The notes: generated by a model not told the origin, from the sequence alone. 64,000 nt of DNA from Aquimonas sp046318115 (GCA_046318115.1 JBKCVA010000153.1:1-64000), one strand, 5' to 3'. Shown: positions 44,571-53,940, numbered from the stretch's first letter. Numbers and translations are program-made.

Positions 44571-46400
44571 ATGTTCGCCGGCCTCTCCCTCGACATGTGG
44601 CTGGTCCTGGGCCTGATGGCCTTCACCATGGGCATGTTCGTGTGGGAGCGCGTCCGCCAGGACGTCACCGCCCTGCTCGTGCTGGTATGCCTTGGCCTGT
44701 TCGGGCTGGTGCCGGTGGAGCAGCTGTTCGATGGCTTCGCCGGCAACGCAGTGATGAGCGTGATCGCCACCATGATCCTCGGCGCGGGGCTCGACCGCAC
44801 CGGGCTGTTGAATCGCGTCGCGGTCTGGCTGCTGCGCAAGTCGAAGGGCTACGAGGAGCGGCTCGTACTGCTGTCGAGCAGCGTCGCGGGGCTGGTGTCC
44901 TCGGTGATGCAGAACCCCTCGGTGACCGCACTGTTCCTGCCGGTGGCCGCGCGCCTCTCGGCGCGCACCGGCGTGTCGCTGGGTCGGCTGCTGCTGCCGA
45001 TCGCGGTGTGCATCGTGATGGGCGGCGCGCTCACCATGGTCGGCAGCTCGCCGCTGATCCTGTTGAACGATTTGCTGGTGGCCGCGAACCGCAACCTGCC
45101 TTCAGGCGTGGCCTCGCTGGCGCCCCTGCCGATCTTCGCGCCGCTGCCGATCGGCCTGGCCCTGCTGCTGATGGCGCTGGCGTTCTTCCGCCTGTTCGGC
45201 GCACGCCTTCTGGGCCAGGGTGAAGACAAGGGCGTTGCGCCGGGCCGCACCGACAGCTACTTCGCCCGCGCCTATGGCATCGAGGGCGATGTCTACGAGC
45301 TGACTATAACGCCAGACAGCCCATTGGTCGGCATGTCGGTACTAGAAGCCGAGTCGATGCGGGGTGCGCCGCTCTTCCTCGCGCTGAAAAGCGGCAACGA
45401 GTCGCGACTGGCACCTCCAGCGGACGCAATGATCTGGGTCGGCAGCGTGCTGGGTGTGATGGGGCCGCGCGAGCAGGTTGCCGACTACGCGCAGAACAAT
45501 CTTCTTCGCCTGCAGGCGCGCTTGCGCAACTTCGCCGATCTGTTCAACCCGAGCCGCGCCGGCATCTCCGAGGCGGTCATCCCACCCAACTCGCAGCTGA
45601 TCGGACAGACCCTGGAGGAGCTGCAGCTGCGCAAGCGGCTCGGCATCAGTGTGCTGGCGATCAACCGCGGCAATGAGGTCTATCGCGACGCGATCCGCCG
45701 CACGCCGCTGCGCGCGGGCGACCTGCTGGTGTTCCACAGCTTCTGGCGCGATCTGGGCTCGGCCGCGAGCAGCCGCGATTTCGTGGTGGTGACCGACTAT
45801 CCCAAGGACGAGCAGCGTCCGCACAAGCTCTGGCACGCCCTGCTCTGTTTCGCGCTGGCGCTGGCGCTGGCCCTGTCCAGTGAAGTCGCGGTGCCCGTGG
45901 CACTGATGACGGGCGCAGTGGGCATGCTGTTGCTCGGCGTCATCAACATGGACGAAGCCTATGCCTCGGTGAACTGGAAGACCGTGTTCATCATGGCCTG
46001 CCTGATACCGCTGGGCTGGGCGGTGGACAGCTCGGGCGTCGCCAACTTCGTCGCCAGCCAGACCCTCGTGCATTTCGGCCACCTGCCCGGCTGGGCCCTG
46101 CTGGCCGTACTGGGCCTTATCACGACGGCGATGGCGATGGTGATCAGCAACGTGGGGGCCACTGTGATCATGGTGCCGATGGCGATCAACATCGCGATTT
46201 CGACGGGGGCGGCACCGATCCAGTTCGCGGTGGTGGTGGCGTTGTCGGCCTCGAACAACTTTCTGACCGGCTCGAACCCGGTGCTGGCCATGGTCAGCGG
46301 TGCTGCCGGCTATCGTGTGCGCGACCTGCTCAAGGTCGGCCTGCCCCTGTCCCTGCTCTACCTGGGCCTGGTGCTGGGCATGAGCTACGCGGTGTTCTGA
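44571..46400 (+). CDS. SLC13/DASS-family permease with two TrkA-C domains
   Basis: The 609-residue inner-membrane transporter has two transmembrane blocks. The first (about 1-210) includes MQNPSVTALFLPVAARL and MVGSSPLILLNDLL. The second (about 415-609) includes SNVGATVIMVPMAINIAIS and SASNNFLTGSNPVLAMVSG. Between them lie two RCK/TrkA-C domains (about 230-400), one with LTITPDSPLVGMSVLEAE and the other with EAVIPPNSQLIGQTLEELQL. This is the SLC13 'SAC1-like' layout. Members move sulphate, phosphate or dicarboxylates; the substrate here is not determined. The gene starts 72 bases after trmB. Confidence 0.85.
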   Translation: MFAGLSLDMWLVLGLMAFTMGMFVWERVRQDVTALLVLVCLGLFGLVPVEQLFDGFAGNAVMSVIATMILGAGLDRTGLLNRVAVWLLRKSKGYEERLVLLSSSVAGLVSSVMQNPSVTALFLPVAARLSARTGVSLGRLLLPIAVCIVMGGALTMVGSSPLILLNDLLVAANRNLPSGVASLAPLPIFAPLPIGLALLLMALAFFRLFGARLLGQGEDKGVAPGRTDSYFARAYGIEGDVYELTITPDSPLVGMSVLEAESMRGAPLFLALKSGNESRLAPPADAMIWVGSVLGVMGPREQVADYAQNNLLRLQARLRNFADLFNPSRAGISEAVIPPNSQLIGQTLEELQLRKRLGISVLAINRGNEVYRDAIRRTPLRAGDLLVFHSFWRDLGSAASSRDFVVVTDYPKDEQRPHKLWHALLCFALALALALSSEVAVPVALMTGAVGMLLLGVINMDEAYASVNWKTVFIMACLIPLGWAVDSSGVANFVASQTLVHFGHLPGWALLAVLGLITTAMAMVISNVGATVIMVPMAINIAISTGAAPIQFAVVVALSASNNFLTGSNPVLAMVSGAAGYRVRDLLKVGLPLSLLYLGLVLGMSYAVF

Positions 46401-46409
46401 GCGCGCAGC

Positions 46410-46775
46410 TCAGCGGTGATCGCGGGAGAGCCCGGCCTTGCCGAGGGCAGCCAGATACGCGGAGAAGCGCTGCTCCTGCTCGCGCCCCAGCTCGAACAGA
46501 GTCGTCCAGCTGTAGATGCCGGTGTCGTGCCCATCGTCGAAGCGCAGCAGCACGCCGTAGTGTCCGACCGGTTCGATGGCGCGGATGCCAACCTCTCGCT
46601 TGCCCGCCACCAGCACCTTCTGACCGGGCCCATGGCCCTGCACTTCCGCCGAGGGCGACTCCACCCGCAGGTACTCGCAGGGCAGGTGGAAGCGGCTGCC
46701 GTCCTCGAAGGCCACCTCGAGGATGCGCGAGCGTTGGTGCAGCACGATGTCGGTGGGCGCGGGCGTGTTGCTCAT
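46410..46775 (-). CDS. DUF971 protein (GBBH-like N-terminal domain)
   Basis: The 121-residue protein is a single DUF971 domain: IVLHQRSRILEVAFEDGSRFHLPCEYLRV, then VGIRAIEPVGHYGVLLRFDDGHDTGIYSWTTLFEL. The domain resembles the N-terminal part of gamma-butyrobetaine hydroxylase and occurs alone in many proteobacteria, with a suspected role in iron-sulphur or cofactor handling that is not proven. It is convergent with the SLC13 gene and lies 29 bases from the glycosyltransferase gene upstream. Confidence 0.85.
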   Translation of the reverse strand: MSNTPAPTDIVLHQRSRILEVAFEDGSRFHLPCEYLRVESPSAEVQGHGPGQKVLVAGKREVGIRAIEPVGHYGVLLRFDDGHDTGIYSWTTLFELGREQEQRFSAYLAALGKAGLSRDHR

Positions 46776-46804
46776 GGTGTCGGTAGTGAAGCTCGGAAGA
46801 CGGA

Positions 46805-47686
46805 TCAGGGGGAGGGCTTCAGCGCGCGCAGCAGCAGCCCCGGCAGCGCCAGCCAGAGCAGCAGACGAAAACCCCAGCGTGCCGGCACGCCCAGCGATTG
46901 TGCATCGAAGCGCTCGAAGTAGCGGCGCCAGCCGCGGTGCTTCTGCCAGGCCACCCACAGCGGACGGCGGCGGCTGCTGGTGCCCTTGAGGTGGGTGATG
47001 CGCGGCATCGGCGCGAACCGCACGCGCAGTCCGTGCTGACGCAGGCGCCGGCACAGGTCGAGATCCTCGAAGTGCAGACGATAGCCGGCATCGAAGCCGC
47101 CCACCGCATCGAAGGCCGCGCGCGGCAGCAGCATCAGCGCCCCGGAAATGGCCTCGACGTCCAGCATCTCGCCCGCCCTGGGCGGCACCGGTTCAATCGC
47201 GGCGCGACCGCGGCGCAGAGACGCCAGCAGTCGCGCAGGCGTCGGGTCACGTCGATAGGAGGCCGCCTGGGCGCTGCCATCGGCCTCAAGCAGCTGCGCC
47301 CCGAGTGCGCCCAGGCGACCCTCAGCGTTGGCCTGCTCAGCGAGCGCGAGCAGAGCCGCAAGATCATTCGGGCCCGGAAAGCAGTCGGGATTGAGGAAAA
47401 GAAGCCAGTCCGCGCTCGCCCGCACCGCCGCCTGGTTGCAGGCGACCGCAAAGCCCGGGTTGTCGGGATTGCGGATCAGCTGGTCAAGCCGCGGATGCGC
47501 CGCCGGTGGCACGGCGGAGGCGTTGTCGACGACCACGACTTCAAGCGCAATGCCGCACTGCGCAGCCAGCGCATCGAGGCAACGCGGCAGCACATCGTTG
47601 CTGTCATGGCTGACGATCAGCACCGCGAGGTCGACCGCACGCGGGAGCATGCGCGGCGCGCCCACAGCGGCAGGCTCTGTACTCAC
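46805..47686 (-). CDS. GT2 glycosyltransferase
   Basis: The 293-residue GT-A enzyme begins with LAVLIVSHDSNDVLPRCLDAL, followed by VVVVDNASA and LLFLNPDCF, the Asp-containing donor motif. GFDAGYRLHFEDLDLCRRLRQHG is the acceptor-side acidic block. A hydrophobic C-terminus (LLLWLALPGLLLRAL) may anchor it to the membrane. This layout resembles rhamnosyltransferases of O-antigen loci. A GTG start at 47686 is used; ATG at 47650 is an alternative that would still keep the fold. It is the last glycan gene of the unit. Confidence 0.85.
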   Translation of the reverse strand: MSTEPAAVGAPRMLPRAVDLAVLIVSHDSNDVLPRCLDALAAQCGIALEVVVVDNASAVPPAAHPRLDQLIRNPDNPGFAVACNQAAVRASADWLLFLNPDCFPGPNDLAALLALAEQANAEGRLGALGAQLLEADGSAQAASYRRDPTPARLLASLRRGRAAIEPVPPRAGEMLDVEAISGALMLLPRAAFDAVGGFDAGYRLHFEDLDLCRRLRQHGLRVRFAPMPRITHLKGTSSRRRPLWVAWQKHRGWRRYFERFDAQSLGVPARWGFRLLLWLALPGLLLRALKPSP

Positions 47687-47698
47687 CGGGCGTCGGTC

Positions 47699-48562
47699 TC
47701 AGCCGCGCAGCGCGGCAAGTTCAGCGCGCGCCGCCGCGAGTTCAGCCTCGAGTTCGAGGATGCGATGCCCCGCCGCCATGTTCTTGCGGATCTCATGGTT
47801 GTAGTGGGCATAGACACTCTCTTCCGCATCGCCGAAGAGATGCACGGCAGGCAGTACCGGCAGCGGCTCCATCGCGCAGGCGGCGATGTAGTACAGCGGC
47901 GGGTAGGCGAGGCCTTCACTCAAGCCCCCCTCGCGCCCAAGGGTAGCCGCAGCCGGCTGGCCATCCACGGCATCCGTTGCCCACAGCGCCGACTGGAACA
48001 GCAATTTCTGCGCGTACAGGCGACGGTACGGAAAGATCCCCGCCAGCAGGGCCTCGAACTCCTCGCGGTAGAGCTCGCGCACGTGATGTTCGTTGTGGAA
48101 CTCCGGAATGTCGGTGTAGTTCCGCTTGTCTGGCGTCGACACCAGCAGCAGGCCGCCGGGTGCCAGCAGGCGGCGGAAGCCTTGGAGCATGACCTCCTGC
48201 GCCAGCAGGTGCTCCAGCGTCTCGAAACTCAGGATCAGGTCGAAGCTGGCGGCGGGCAGGTGCTCGAGCGCGGTGACGTCGGCCTGGTCGAAGCGCAGAT
48301 TGGGCTGCGCGTAGCGCGCGCGCGCGTGGGCGATGGCTTGCCCGGAGACATCGAGCCCCAGCACGGACACTGCAGCGCTGGCGACGAGGGCCGCGCCGTA
48401 GCCCTCGCCGCAGGCGGCATCCAGCACGCGCTTGCCGCGCGCCAGCGGCTGCGCGAAGGCGTAGCGGTGGTAGTGCTCGTACCAGATCTCACGCACGCAT
48501 TCCGGCGTGAAGCGTTCGCCGGTGAATTCCAGCGCCGGCGTCGATTCGCTCATCGCGGACAA
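47699..48562 (-). CDS. SAM methyltransferase of the glycan locus
   Basis: The 287-residue protein has a class I core: VLDAACGEGYGAALVA (motif I), LGLDVSGQAIAHARARY, ASFDLILSFETLEHL and GGLLLVSTPDKRNYTD. A C-terminal coiled segment (HRILELEAELAAARAELAAL) follows, resembling the coiled tails of chain-length and capping enzymes. The start MSAMSESTPALEFTGERFTP matches a family common in O-antigen clusters. Cytoplasmic. It sits between two glycosyltransferase genes, 11 and 12 bases from each. It may cap or decorate the glycan. Confidence 0.83.
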   Translation of the reverse strand: MSAMSESTPALEFTGERFTPECVREIWYEHYHRYAFAQPLARGKRVLDAACGEGYGAALVASAAVSVLGLDVSGQAIAHARARYAQPNLRFDQADVTALEHLPAASFDLILSFETLEHLLAQEVMLQGFRRLLAPGGLLLVSTPDKRNYTDIPEFHNEHHVRELYREEFEALLAGIFPYRRLYAQKLLFQSALWATDAVDGQPAAATLGREGGLSEGLAYPPLYYIAACAMEPLPVLPAVHLFGDAEESVYAHYNHEIRKNMAAGHRILELEAELAAARAELAALRG

Positions 48563-48573
48563 CCTCGGATTGG

Positions 48574-49449
48574 TTATTGGAACAACTGACCCTGCAGGCC
48601 GGTAGCGTCGGGCTGACCGGCGGCCAGCGCGGAGTAGCGCTCGACCACGCGCAGTCGCAGAGGTTTGATCGGGTCCGCCATGATGAACTCGGCAACGCGG
48701 CGGTTGTAGTCCGGGTAGCGGTTGAGCAGGCGCGTGAGATTGCCGCCTCCGGGCGCGAGCCCCTCAAGGCTGAAGGAGGCGCCGCCCTCATGACCGACGA
48801 ACGCGTCGGCGCAGAGCACGTTGCGCCAGCCGTGGCCCTCGGCGCGCAGGCAGAAGTCGTTCTCCTCGCCGTAGCCGCGGCCAAAGGTCTCGGCATCGAA
48901 GGCGCCAATCCGATCGAGGCAGGCGCGGCGGATCGCCATGCAGAAACCGACGCCGGTCGGCAGATCGACGTACTCATCGCGACAGGCGTCGAGGCAGGCG
49001 CGCGCCCAGCGGTCGGGATCATCGGGCAGCGGCCCGGGCCGACAAAGATGCGGCAGCGAACAGATCTCGGCGTTGTTCGACCAGGGGGTGGCGGTGGCAA
49101 TGCGCGCGTCCGCCGCGAGGCAGGCGCGCAGTCGATGCAGCCATCCTGCGCTGGGCAGGGTGTCACTGTTGAGCAGCACCACATCGTCTGCGCCGGTCTC
49201 GGCAAAGGCCGCATTGACGTTGCCGACGAAGCCGAGGTTGCGCTCACGCCGCACCACGCGCGCGTCGAAGGGCAGCGAGCCCGGCAAGCTCTGCAGATAG
49301 GTCAGGATTTCGGGCTCGGGCGAGGCGTCATCGCAGAACAGCACGCGCTCGCCCGCTTCCAGCGTGCGGCGCAGCCCTTCGACCAGACGCTGCAGCGCAG
49401 GCAGTGCGCGATAGACCGGCACGATCACCTGCATGGCGGGCGTACTCAT
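48574..49449 (-). CDS. GT2 glycosyltransferase
   Basis: The 291-residue GT-A protein has the N-terminal VIVPVYRALPALQRLVEGL, DDASPEPEILTYL, VVLLNSDTLP (donor-binding acidic motif), GFCMAIRRACLDRIGAFDAETFGRGYGEENDFCLRA and a GHEGG block. Donor and linkage are unknown. The start at 49449 overlaps the stop of the wzt gene by four bases (ATGA), so it is coupled. Confidence 0.87.
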   Translation of the reverse strand: MSTPAMQVIVPVYRALPALQRLVEGLRRTLEAGERVLFCDDASPEPEILTYLQSLPGSLPFDARVVRRERNLGFVGNVNAAFAETGADDVVLLNSDTLPSAGWLHRLRACLAADARIATATPWSNNAEICSLPHLCRPGPLPDDPDRWARACLDACRDEYVDLPTGVGFCMAIRRACLDRIGAFDAETFGRGYGEENDFCLRAEGHGWRNVLCADAFVGHEGGASFSLEGLAPGGGNLTRLLNRYPDYNRRVAEFIMADPIKPLRLRVVERYSALAAGQPDATGLQGQLFQ

Positions 49450-50642
49450 GGCTTGGCTCCCGCATGCAGCCAGCGGTGCGGCAGGCGCACGCAACCGAGT
49501 TCACGGCTGGCGCCACGCAGAGTGAAGGCGCGCTCCACCGTATCGAACACGCGCAGGCCCTCCGGGTCCATCGCATGCAGTCGTAGCACGTAGCTGCCGG
49601 GCAGCAGGGCGGAGGGATCAATCTCCAGCGCGTAGCGTGTGCGACTGCCACCCAGCGGCTCGCCGCGCACGCCTTCGATCTCGGCGACCTGGCCGTACAG
49701 CGCGGTGCCATCGGCGCGGATGACGCCGAAGCCGAACTGCGGGCTGCGGCCATCCGGGCTGTGCAGCTCGGCCTCGACGCGCAGCGACTCGCCTTCCGCG
49801 AGCAGGCGCGCGCCCTCGTCCTCGCGGTCGTTGATGGCCACGCGGACCAGCCGGTATTCGCTGCCGGCATAGCCGGCATCCAGCTCGGGGCCACGCTCAG
49901 CGGCGCTCTTGCGCTCGTGGTAGGCGAGGTAGTCCTGGGTCACGTCGAAGACGTCACCGTAGGCCTGCACCCTGCCCTCGCGCAGCCAGAGCGCGTGCTT
50001 GCAGAGCTTCTGGATGTGATAGGTCGAATGCGAAACCAGCAGCAGGGTGCCGCCGTGTTCGAGGTAGTCCTCGATCCAGCGGATGCATTTGCGCTGGAAG
50101 CTTTCGTCGCCTACCGCCAGCACTTCGTCGGTGATCAGCAGCTGCGGCCGCACCGTCGCGATGATGGCGAATCCAAGGCGCACCACCATGCCCGAGGAAT
50201 AGTGTTTCACGGGCTCATCGAGGTAGCGGCCGATGTCGGCGAAGGCTTCGATCTCCGGCGCGCGCGCTTCGATCTCACGGCGCGACCAGCCCATCAGGCC
50301 GGCGGCGATGCCGATGTTCTCGCGGCCCGTGCGCTCCATTTCGAACCCGGCCCCCAATTCCAGCAGAGCGCCGACGCTTGCATTGAGTTGCACCCTGCCC
50401 TCGCTGGGCGTGAGCACACCCGCAATGAGTTTCAGCAAGGTCGATTTGCCCGCGCCATTCTCGCCGATGATGCCCAGCGACTCGCCGGGCCGGATTTCGA
50501 AGTTGATCTCGCGAAGCACCGGCGTGCGCGCGATGGGGCGTCCGAGCAGCGCGCGAAGCAGCGCCGAAGCGCGCGCGCGCGGGCTGGCGTCGATCGGCCA
50601 GCTCTTGCAGAGCCCCTCGACGCGCAGGAGGGGCCCGCTCAT
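49446..50642 (-). CDS. wzt: Glycan exporter ATPase with C-terminal binding domain (Wzt)
   Basis: The 398-residue ATPase drives polysaccharide export with Wzm. The nucleotide domain (about 1-245) has Walker A IIGENGAGKSTLLKLIAG, HYSSGMVVRLGFAIIA in the signature region, and the ITDEVLAVGD Walker B of the Wzt/TagH group. A Wzt-C-like beta-sandwich (about 270-398: FGFGVIRADGTALYGQ, PGSYVLRLHAMDPEG) is present. In the E. coli O8/O9a systems that domain binds the capped glycan end. Four-base overlaps with wzm and the next glycosyltransferase show tight coupling. Confidence 0.92.
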   Translation of the reverse strand: MSGPLLRVEGLCKSWPIDASPRARASALLRALLGRPIARTPVLREINFEIRPGESLGIIGENGAGKSTLLKLIAGVLTPSEGRVQLNASVGALLELGAGFEMERTGRENIGIAAGLMGWSRREIEARAPEIEAFADIGRYLDEPVKHYSSGMVVRLGFAIIATVRPQLLITDEVLAVGDESFQRKCIRWIEDYLEHGGTLLLVSHSTYHIQKLCKHALWLREGRVQAYGDVFDVTQDYLAYHERKSAAERGPELDAGYAGSEYRLVRVAINDREDEGARLLAEGESLRVEAELHSPDGRSPQFGFGVIRADGTALYGQVAEIEGVRGEPLGGSRTRYALEIDPSALLPGSYVLRLHAMDPEGLRVFDTVERAFTLRGASRELGCVRLPHRWLHAGAKP

Positions 50643-51418
50643 TCGAACTCCTCGAGGTGCTGACGCAGCCGGCGGAAGACCAACATGCCCAGCAATGGGA
50701 TCAGCACGGCGCCGACCCAAGTTGCCGTCGTGCTTCCGGGCAGCGAAGACAGACCGGGCAGCAGCGCCCGCTGCGCATCAACGATCCCGGTGATCGGATT
50801 GATCGCCAGCCATTGCGCGAGACGACTTGGCACCGTTTCCGGTGCGTAGATGATCGGTGTCAGGAAGAACCACAGCGTGATCAGCAGCCCGATGGTCTGG
50901 GCGAGATCACGGATGAACACCTGCACCGCAGCAACGGCCAGCGCGAGCCCGCCCGCCATCACCAGCAGCGGCAACCAGTGCAGCAGCGCAAACGGCAGCT
51001 GGCTCCAATCGAGTGCGGGGCCGAACACGGCCAGCGCGAGAAGTACCAACAGATAGCCGAGGCCGTGCAGCAGGAACGCAGTGCAAACTGCCGCCAGCAC
51101 CGGAACTGCGCGCGGTACAGCGACCTTGCCGGCCAGTGCGCTGTGATCGGTGATGGCCGTGCAGCCACGCGTGACGGCTTCAGAGAAGGCGAACCACGGC
51201 CAGAAGCCCAGTGCAAGAAAGACGAGGTAGTTCGATCCCTCAAGGCCCGGCACGCGGGCCTTGAGGATGTGCACGAATACGAGGTTGAACACTGCGAGTT
51301 GCAGCAGGGGAGCAAGCACCGCCCAGGCGACACCCAGCAGATTCCCCGCGAAACGCTGGCGTAGGTCCTGACGCAGGAACAGTGCCAGCAACCGCATCGG
51401 GCTCAGCCGATTCGCCAT
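50639..51418 (-). CDS. wzm: Glycan exporter permease (Wzm)
   Basis: The 259-residue ABC-2 permease has six predicted membrane helices. It begins MANRLSPMRLLALFLRQDLRQRFAG and has LGVAWAVLAPLLQLAVFNLVF and WPWFAFSEAVTRGCTAI blocks. The helices LLITLWFFLTPIIYAPETVP are typical of Wzm and TagG. It moves undecaprenyl-linked glycan across the inner membrane. It shares ATGA with wzt and is the first gene of the wzm-wzt-GT2-MT-GT2 operon. Confidence 0.92.
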   Translation of the reverse strand: MANRLSPMRLLALFLRQDLRQRFAGNLLGVAWAVLAPLLQLAVFNLVFVHILKARVPGLEGSNYLVFLALGFWPWFAFSEAVTRGCTAITDHSALAGKVAVPRAVPVLAAVCTAFLLHGLGYLLVLLALAVFGPALDWSQLPFALLHWLPLLVMAGGLALAVAAVQVFIRDLAQTIGLLITLWFFLTPIIYAPETVPSRLAQWLAINPITGIVDAQRALLPGLSSLPGSTTATWVGAVLIPLLGMLVFRRLRQHLEEFE

Positions 51419-51443
51419 GGGCTTGTCGTGTCCGGACGGTGGT

Positions 51444-52514
51444 TCAGTCGTCCGCCCTGTTCCCAGCGTCTACGGCCCGAGTCGCGCCCTGCTCGGCCTG
51501 ATCCGCTTCTGCTGACTCCTCGGTTCCATCCAGGGCGGGGGGCAGGGTGTCCTGGTCGGCTTGCGCATAGCGCGAACGCAGCTGGGCTACCACGAGCGGC
51601 TTGGCGTCGACGGGCAGATCGCGCATCTCGCTGAGGAATGCCGCACGCCGATCATTGAAGAACTTGTCGCGCTGCTCTGTCACCAATTGCTGGCGCACTT
51701 CCTCGAACGTCTTCTGTGTCGGCTCGGCGCGCTTCACCAGCTGCGTGACGTGAATGCCGTAGGGGGTCTTGATGAGCTCCGAGACCTGTCCCGGTTCGGT
51801 CAGCTGGAACACTACTTCCTCGAACGGTTTTTCGGTCACACCCGGGATGATGTTCTCGAGGATGCCGTTGGACAGACCACGCGGATCCGCGGCCTCATCG
51901 CTGTAGGTCATGAAGATGTCACGGAAGTCCTGCTCACCCGCGATCAGCGCGGCACGCGCTTCTTCGGCCCGGGCACGCGCGGCGGCCTCACCGCGACCGC
52001 CAATCCGCACCAGGATGTGGCGAAGTTCCAAGGTCACCGGCCGCCGAAAGCGATGTGGATGGGTGCGGAAGATTTCCTCTGCCAAAACGTCGAAGTCCGG
52101 CTGGTCGGCCATCAGTCGGTTCTCGAACTCGTAGCGCGCGCGGCGCGCAAGCAATTCTTCCGTGGCGAGCTGGAGCTGCGCGGCGTAGTGCGGGTCCTTC
52201 TCAAGCTGCGCTCTGTCGACGCGCGCCGCGAGCTGCTTGTTGATGAGGATGCCGGAAATCACTTCCTCAAGCCGCTCGGGGTTGTCGAGAAAGCTGGGCC
52301 GAAGGTGTCGAGGCATCGCCATCACCTGGGCGTCGATCTCGTGCAGCGTGACCTGTTGGCCGCCACGCTCCGCGACGATCACGGTCTTCGGATCTGGCGG
52401 CAGCTTTTGCGCGAGAACCAGCGAAGGCGCCGCCAGTGCAGAGGTTGCAAGCGCAAACAGCAGCTTGGCGGCGACGGAAGTGGAGGATCGAGCTGCGGAG
52501 TGACTGAGCATCAT
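51444..52514 (-). CDS. Periplasmic peptidyl-prolyl isomerase, PpiC/SurA-like
   Basis: The 356-residue exported protein has a signal peptide (LLFALATSALAAPSLVLAQ), a SurA-N-like helical part (about 45-150) and a parvulin domain (about 170-270: LELRHILVRIGG, FMTYSDEAADPRGLSNGIL, FQLTEPGQVSELIKTPYGIH). An acidic tail rich in Ala/Asp/Glu ends it. Parvulins fold outer-membrane and secreted proteins. The ATG at 52514 precedes the signal peptide; one at 52511 is adjacent. It lies 25 bases before wzm on the same strand and may be co-transcribed. Confidence 0.85.
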   Translation of the reverse strand: MMLSHSAARSSTSVAAKLLFALATSALAAPSLVLAQKLPPDPKTVIVAERGGQQVTLHEIDAQVMAMPRHLRPSFLDNPERLEEVISGILINKQLAARVDRAQLEKDPHYAAQLQLATEELLARRARYEFENRLMADQPDFDVLAEEIFRTHPHRFRRPVTLELRHILVRIGGRGEAAARARAEEARAALIAGEQDFRDIFMTYSDEAADPRGLSNGILENIIPGVTEKPFEEVVFQLTEPGQVSELIKTPYGIHVTQLVKRAEPTQKTFEEVRQQLVTEQRDKFFNDRRAAFLSEMRDLPVDAKPLVVAQLRSRYAQADQDTLPPALDGTEESAEADQAEQGATRAVDAGNRADD

Positions 52515-52669
52515 GGAAGGTGTCCGTAGGTTGGAGGGTTGGCGTGTGGCGATGGCAGGCGCCAGAGGACCTTTCGCGCGCTCACGAGTTCCCCTCGTGG
52601 GACCCGGATTGTGCGTCATCCCGCAACCGGTGGAACGTCAGGACGGTACGAGCGGATGCGGACAGCAGA

Positions 52670-52699
52670 AAGGCCCGAGGACGGTAATCCTCGGGCCTT
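52670..52699 (-). terminator. Terminator after the secreted-protein gene
   Basis: A perfect 11-bp stem (52670-52680 with 52689-52699) lies 22 bases past the 3' end of the gene at 52721 on the minus strand. A short T-rich tail follows. Confidence 0.65.
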
Positions 52700-52720
52700 G
52701 GTTGAGCAGCGCGTGGACTC

Positions 52721-53830
52721 CTACTCTTGACTGAACTGCAGCAGGCTCTCGCAGCGATCGATGAAGACGCAGGTGTTCGTTGTGTTGGACAACCCGCCGA
52801 TGGGGTTGACCATCATGAAGTTCAACCAATACGTCTGCCCTGCCTGCAACTGGCAAAGGCCCGCGTTGCTGGTGGTGGTGAACACGAATTGCCCATTGTT
52901 AACCATGCTGCGGCACAGACGGAGGTCGGGGTCAGACGACCCTACATCGGGTGCCCGGAGATCACCCGCACAGCGACTGGCGGAAACGAAAGATGTGCCA
53001 CGTCGGGTTTGGTCGCCGTTGTAGCCGGCGGCAAATATGGCCTGCGCCGGATAGAAGCGGAGCGTGTAGGTGCGGTTGGCTTGGGGCGTGAACGGCACGC
53101 TGATGTACATGCCTGCAGAGGCCGGTCCTGGCAGGGAGTTGTTCACCAAGAAACTGCCCATCGGCACTAGGTATCCAGGCGCGTTCGGGAAGTCACCCAC
53201 TTGGAACACCTGGTTCCAAGTACGTACGTAGCGTGTGAAGTTCGCCGGCTGGATGGAGGGATCGGCAGGCAGGGTGCAGGAGTCGGGATTCGGACCGACG
53301 GGCGCCGCAACCACGAACCTGAGCTGGGTAGGCGTAGCTGCGGCGCCGGCGAGGTTGTAGCAGCGGAGACCGAGCGTGTACTCACCCGCAGAAGTCAAGC
53401 GCACGGTTGCCGAGCTGGTGGCCGCAGGCGCGAACACGCTGTCCCATCCCACCGTCGTAGCGGACACGGAGGACGTTGCGACACAGACATCCGCCGTGTT
53501 GGTGATGGTGCGCGAGATCGCAAACTGGGTCCCAGCGGTCAACTCGTAGCGACCCTGTCCGTCCTGGGTAAGCCCGCTGACGCTCAGGGCCACGGTTGGA
53601 ATCTGTTGGGAGACGGGGGGACTGACGCCTTGACAGACCGTGGTACCGGCCTGGAAGAGGCAGGAGGCCTGCACGGAACCGTCGTCACCAATGGTCAGCG
53701 GCTGGCTGACATCGAGCGGGATAGGGGAAAGGCTGGAACCGCGAAAGGTCAGGGAAGACTGGGCCATGGCAGCCGTCGAGCCCATGAGCAGGCACGCGGC
53801 CGAGGCCAAAACAGAAAAGTGGGAATTCAT
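52721..53830 (-). CDS. Secreted protein, unknown
   Basis: The 369-residue protein has a signal peptide (VLASAACLLMGSTAAMAQ) and a Thr/Ser/Gln-rich beta-type body. About eight cysteines, several near the C-terminus (CQLQAGQTYWLNFMMVN, TCVFIDRCESLL), suggest disulphides. Two beta-sandwich-like segments flank residue 180; no family is recognised. The neighbour upstream is another secreted protein and the T2SS is near. Function is unknown. Confidence 0.7.
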   Translation of the reverse strand: MNSHFSVLASAACLLMGSTAAMAQSSLTFRGSSLSPIPLDVSQPLTIGDDGSVQASCLFQAGTTVCQGVSPPVSQQIPTVALSVSGLTQDGQGRYELTAGTQFAISRTITNTADVCVATSSVSATTVGWDSVFAPAATSSATVRLTSAGEYTLGLRCYNLAGAAATPTQLRFVVAAPVGPNPDSCTLPADPSIQPANFTRYVRTWNQVFQVGDFPNAPGYLVPMGSFLVNNSLPGPASAGMYISVPFTPQANRTYTLRFYPAQAIFAAGYNGDQTRRGTSFVSASRCAGDLRAPDVGSSDPDLRLCRSMVNNGQFVFTTTSNAGLCQLQAGQTYWLNFMMVNPIGGLSNTTNTCVFIDRCESLLQFSQE

Positions 53831-53914
53831 CTAGAAGCTCCGTGTTCGCCGATGCGTCATCGCGTCAAGCCTGGCTAGCTTGATCCCGACGCATGAATTC
53901 GATCTGAACCAACA

Positions 53915-53940
53915 CGAAGGGGGCCCGAGGGCCCCCTTCG
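53915..53940 (-). terminator. Terminator between two secreted-protein genes
   Basis: A perfect 10-bp stem (53915-53924 with 53931-53940) with a six-base loop lies 25 bases past the 3' end of the gene at 53965 on the minus strand. It has no long T-run. Confidence 0.55.
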
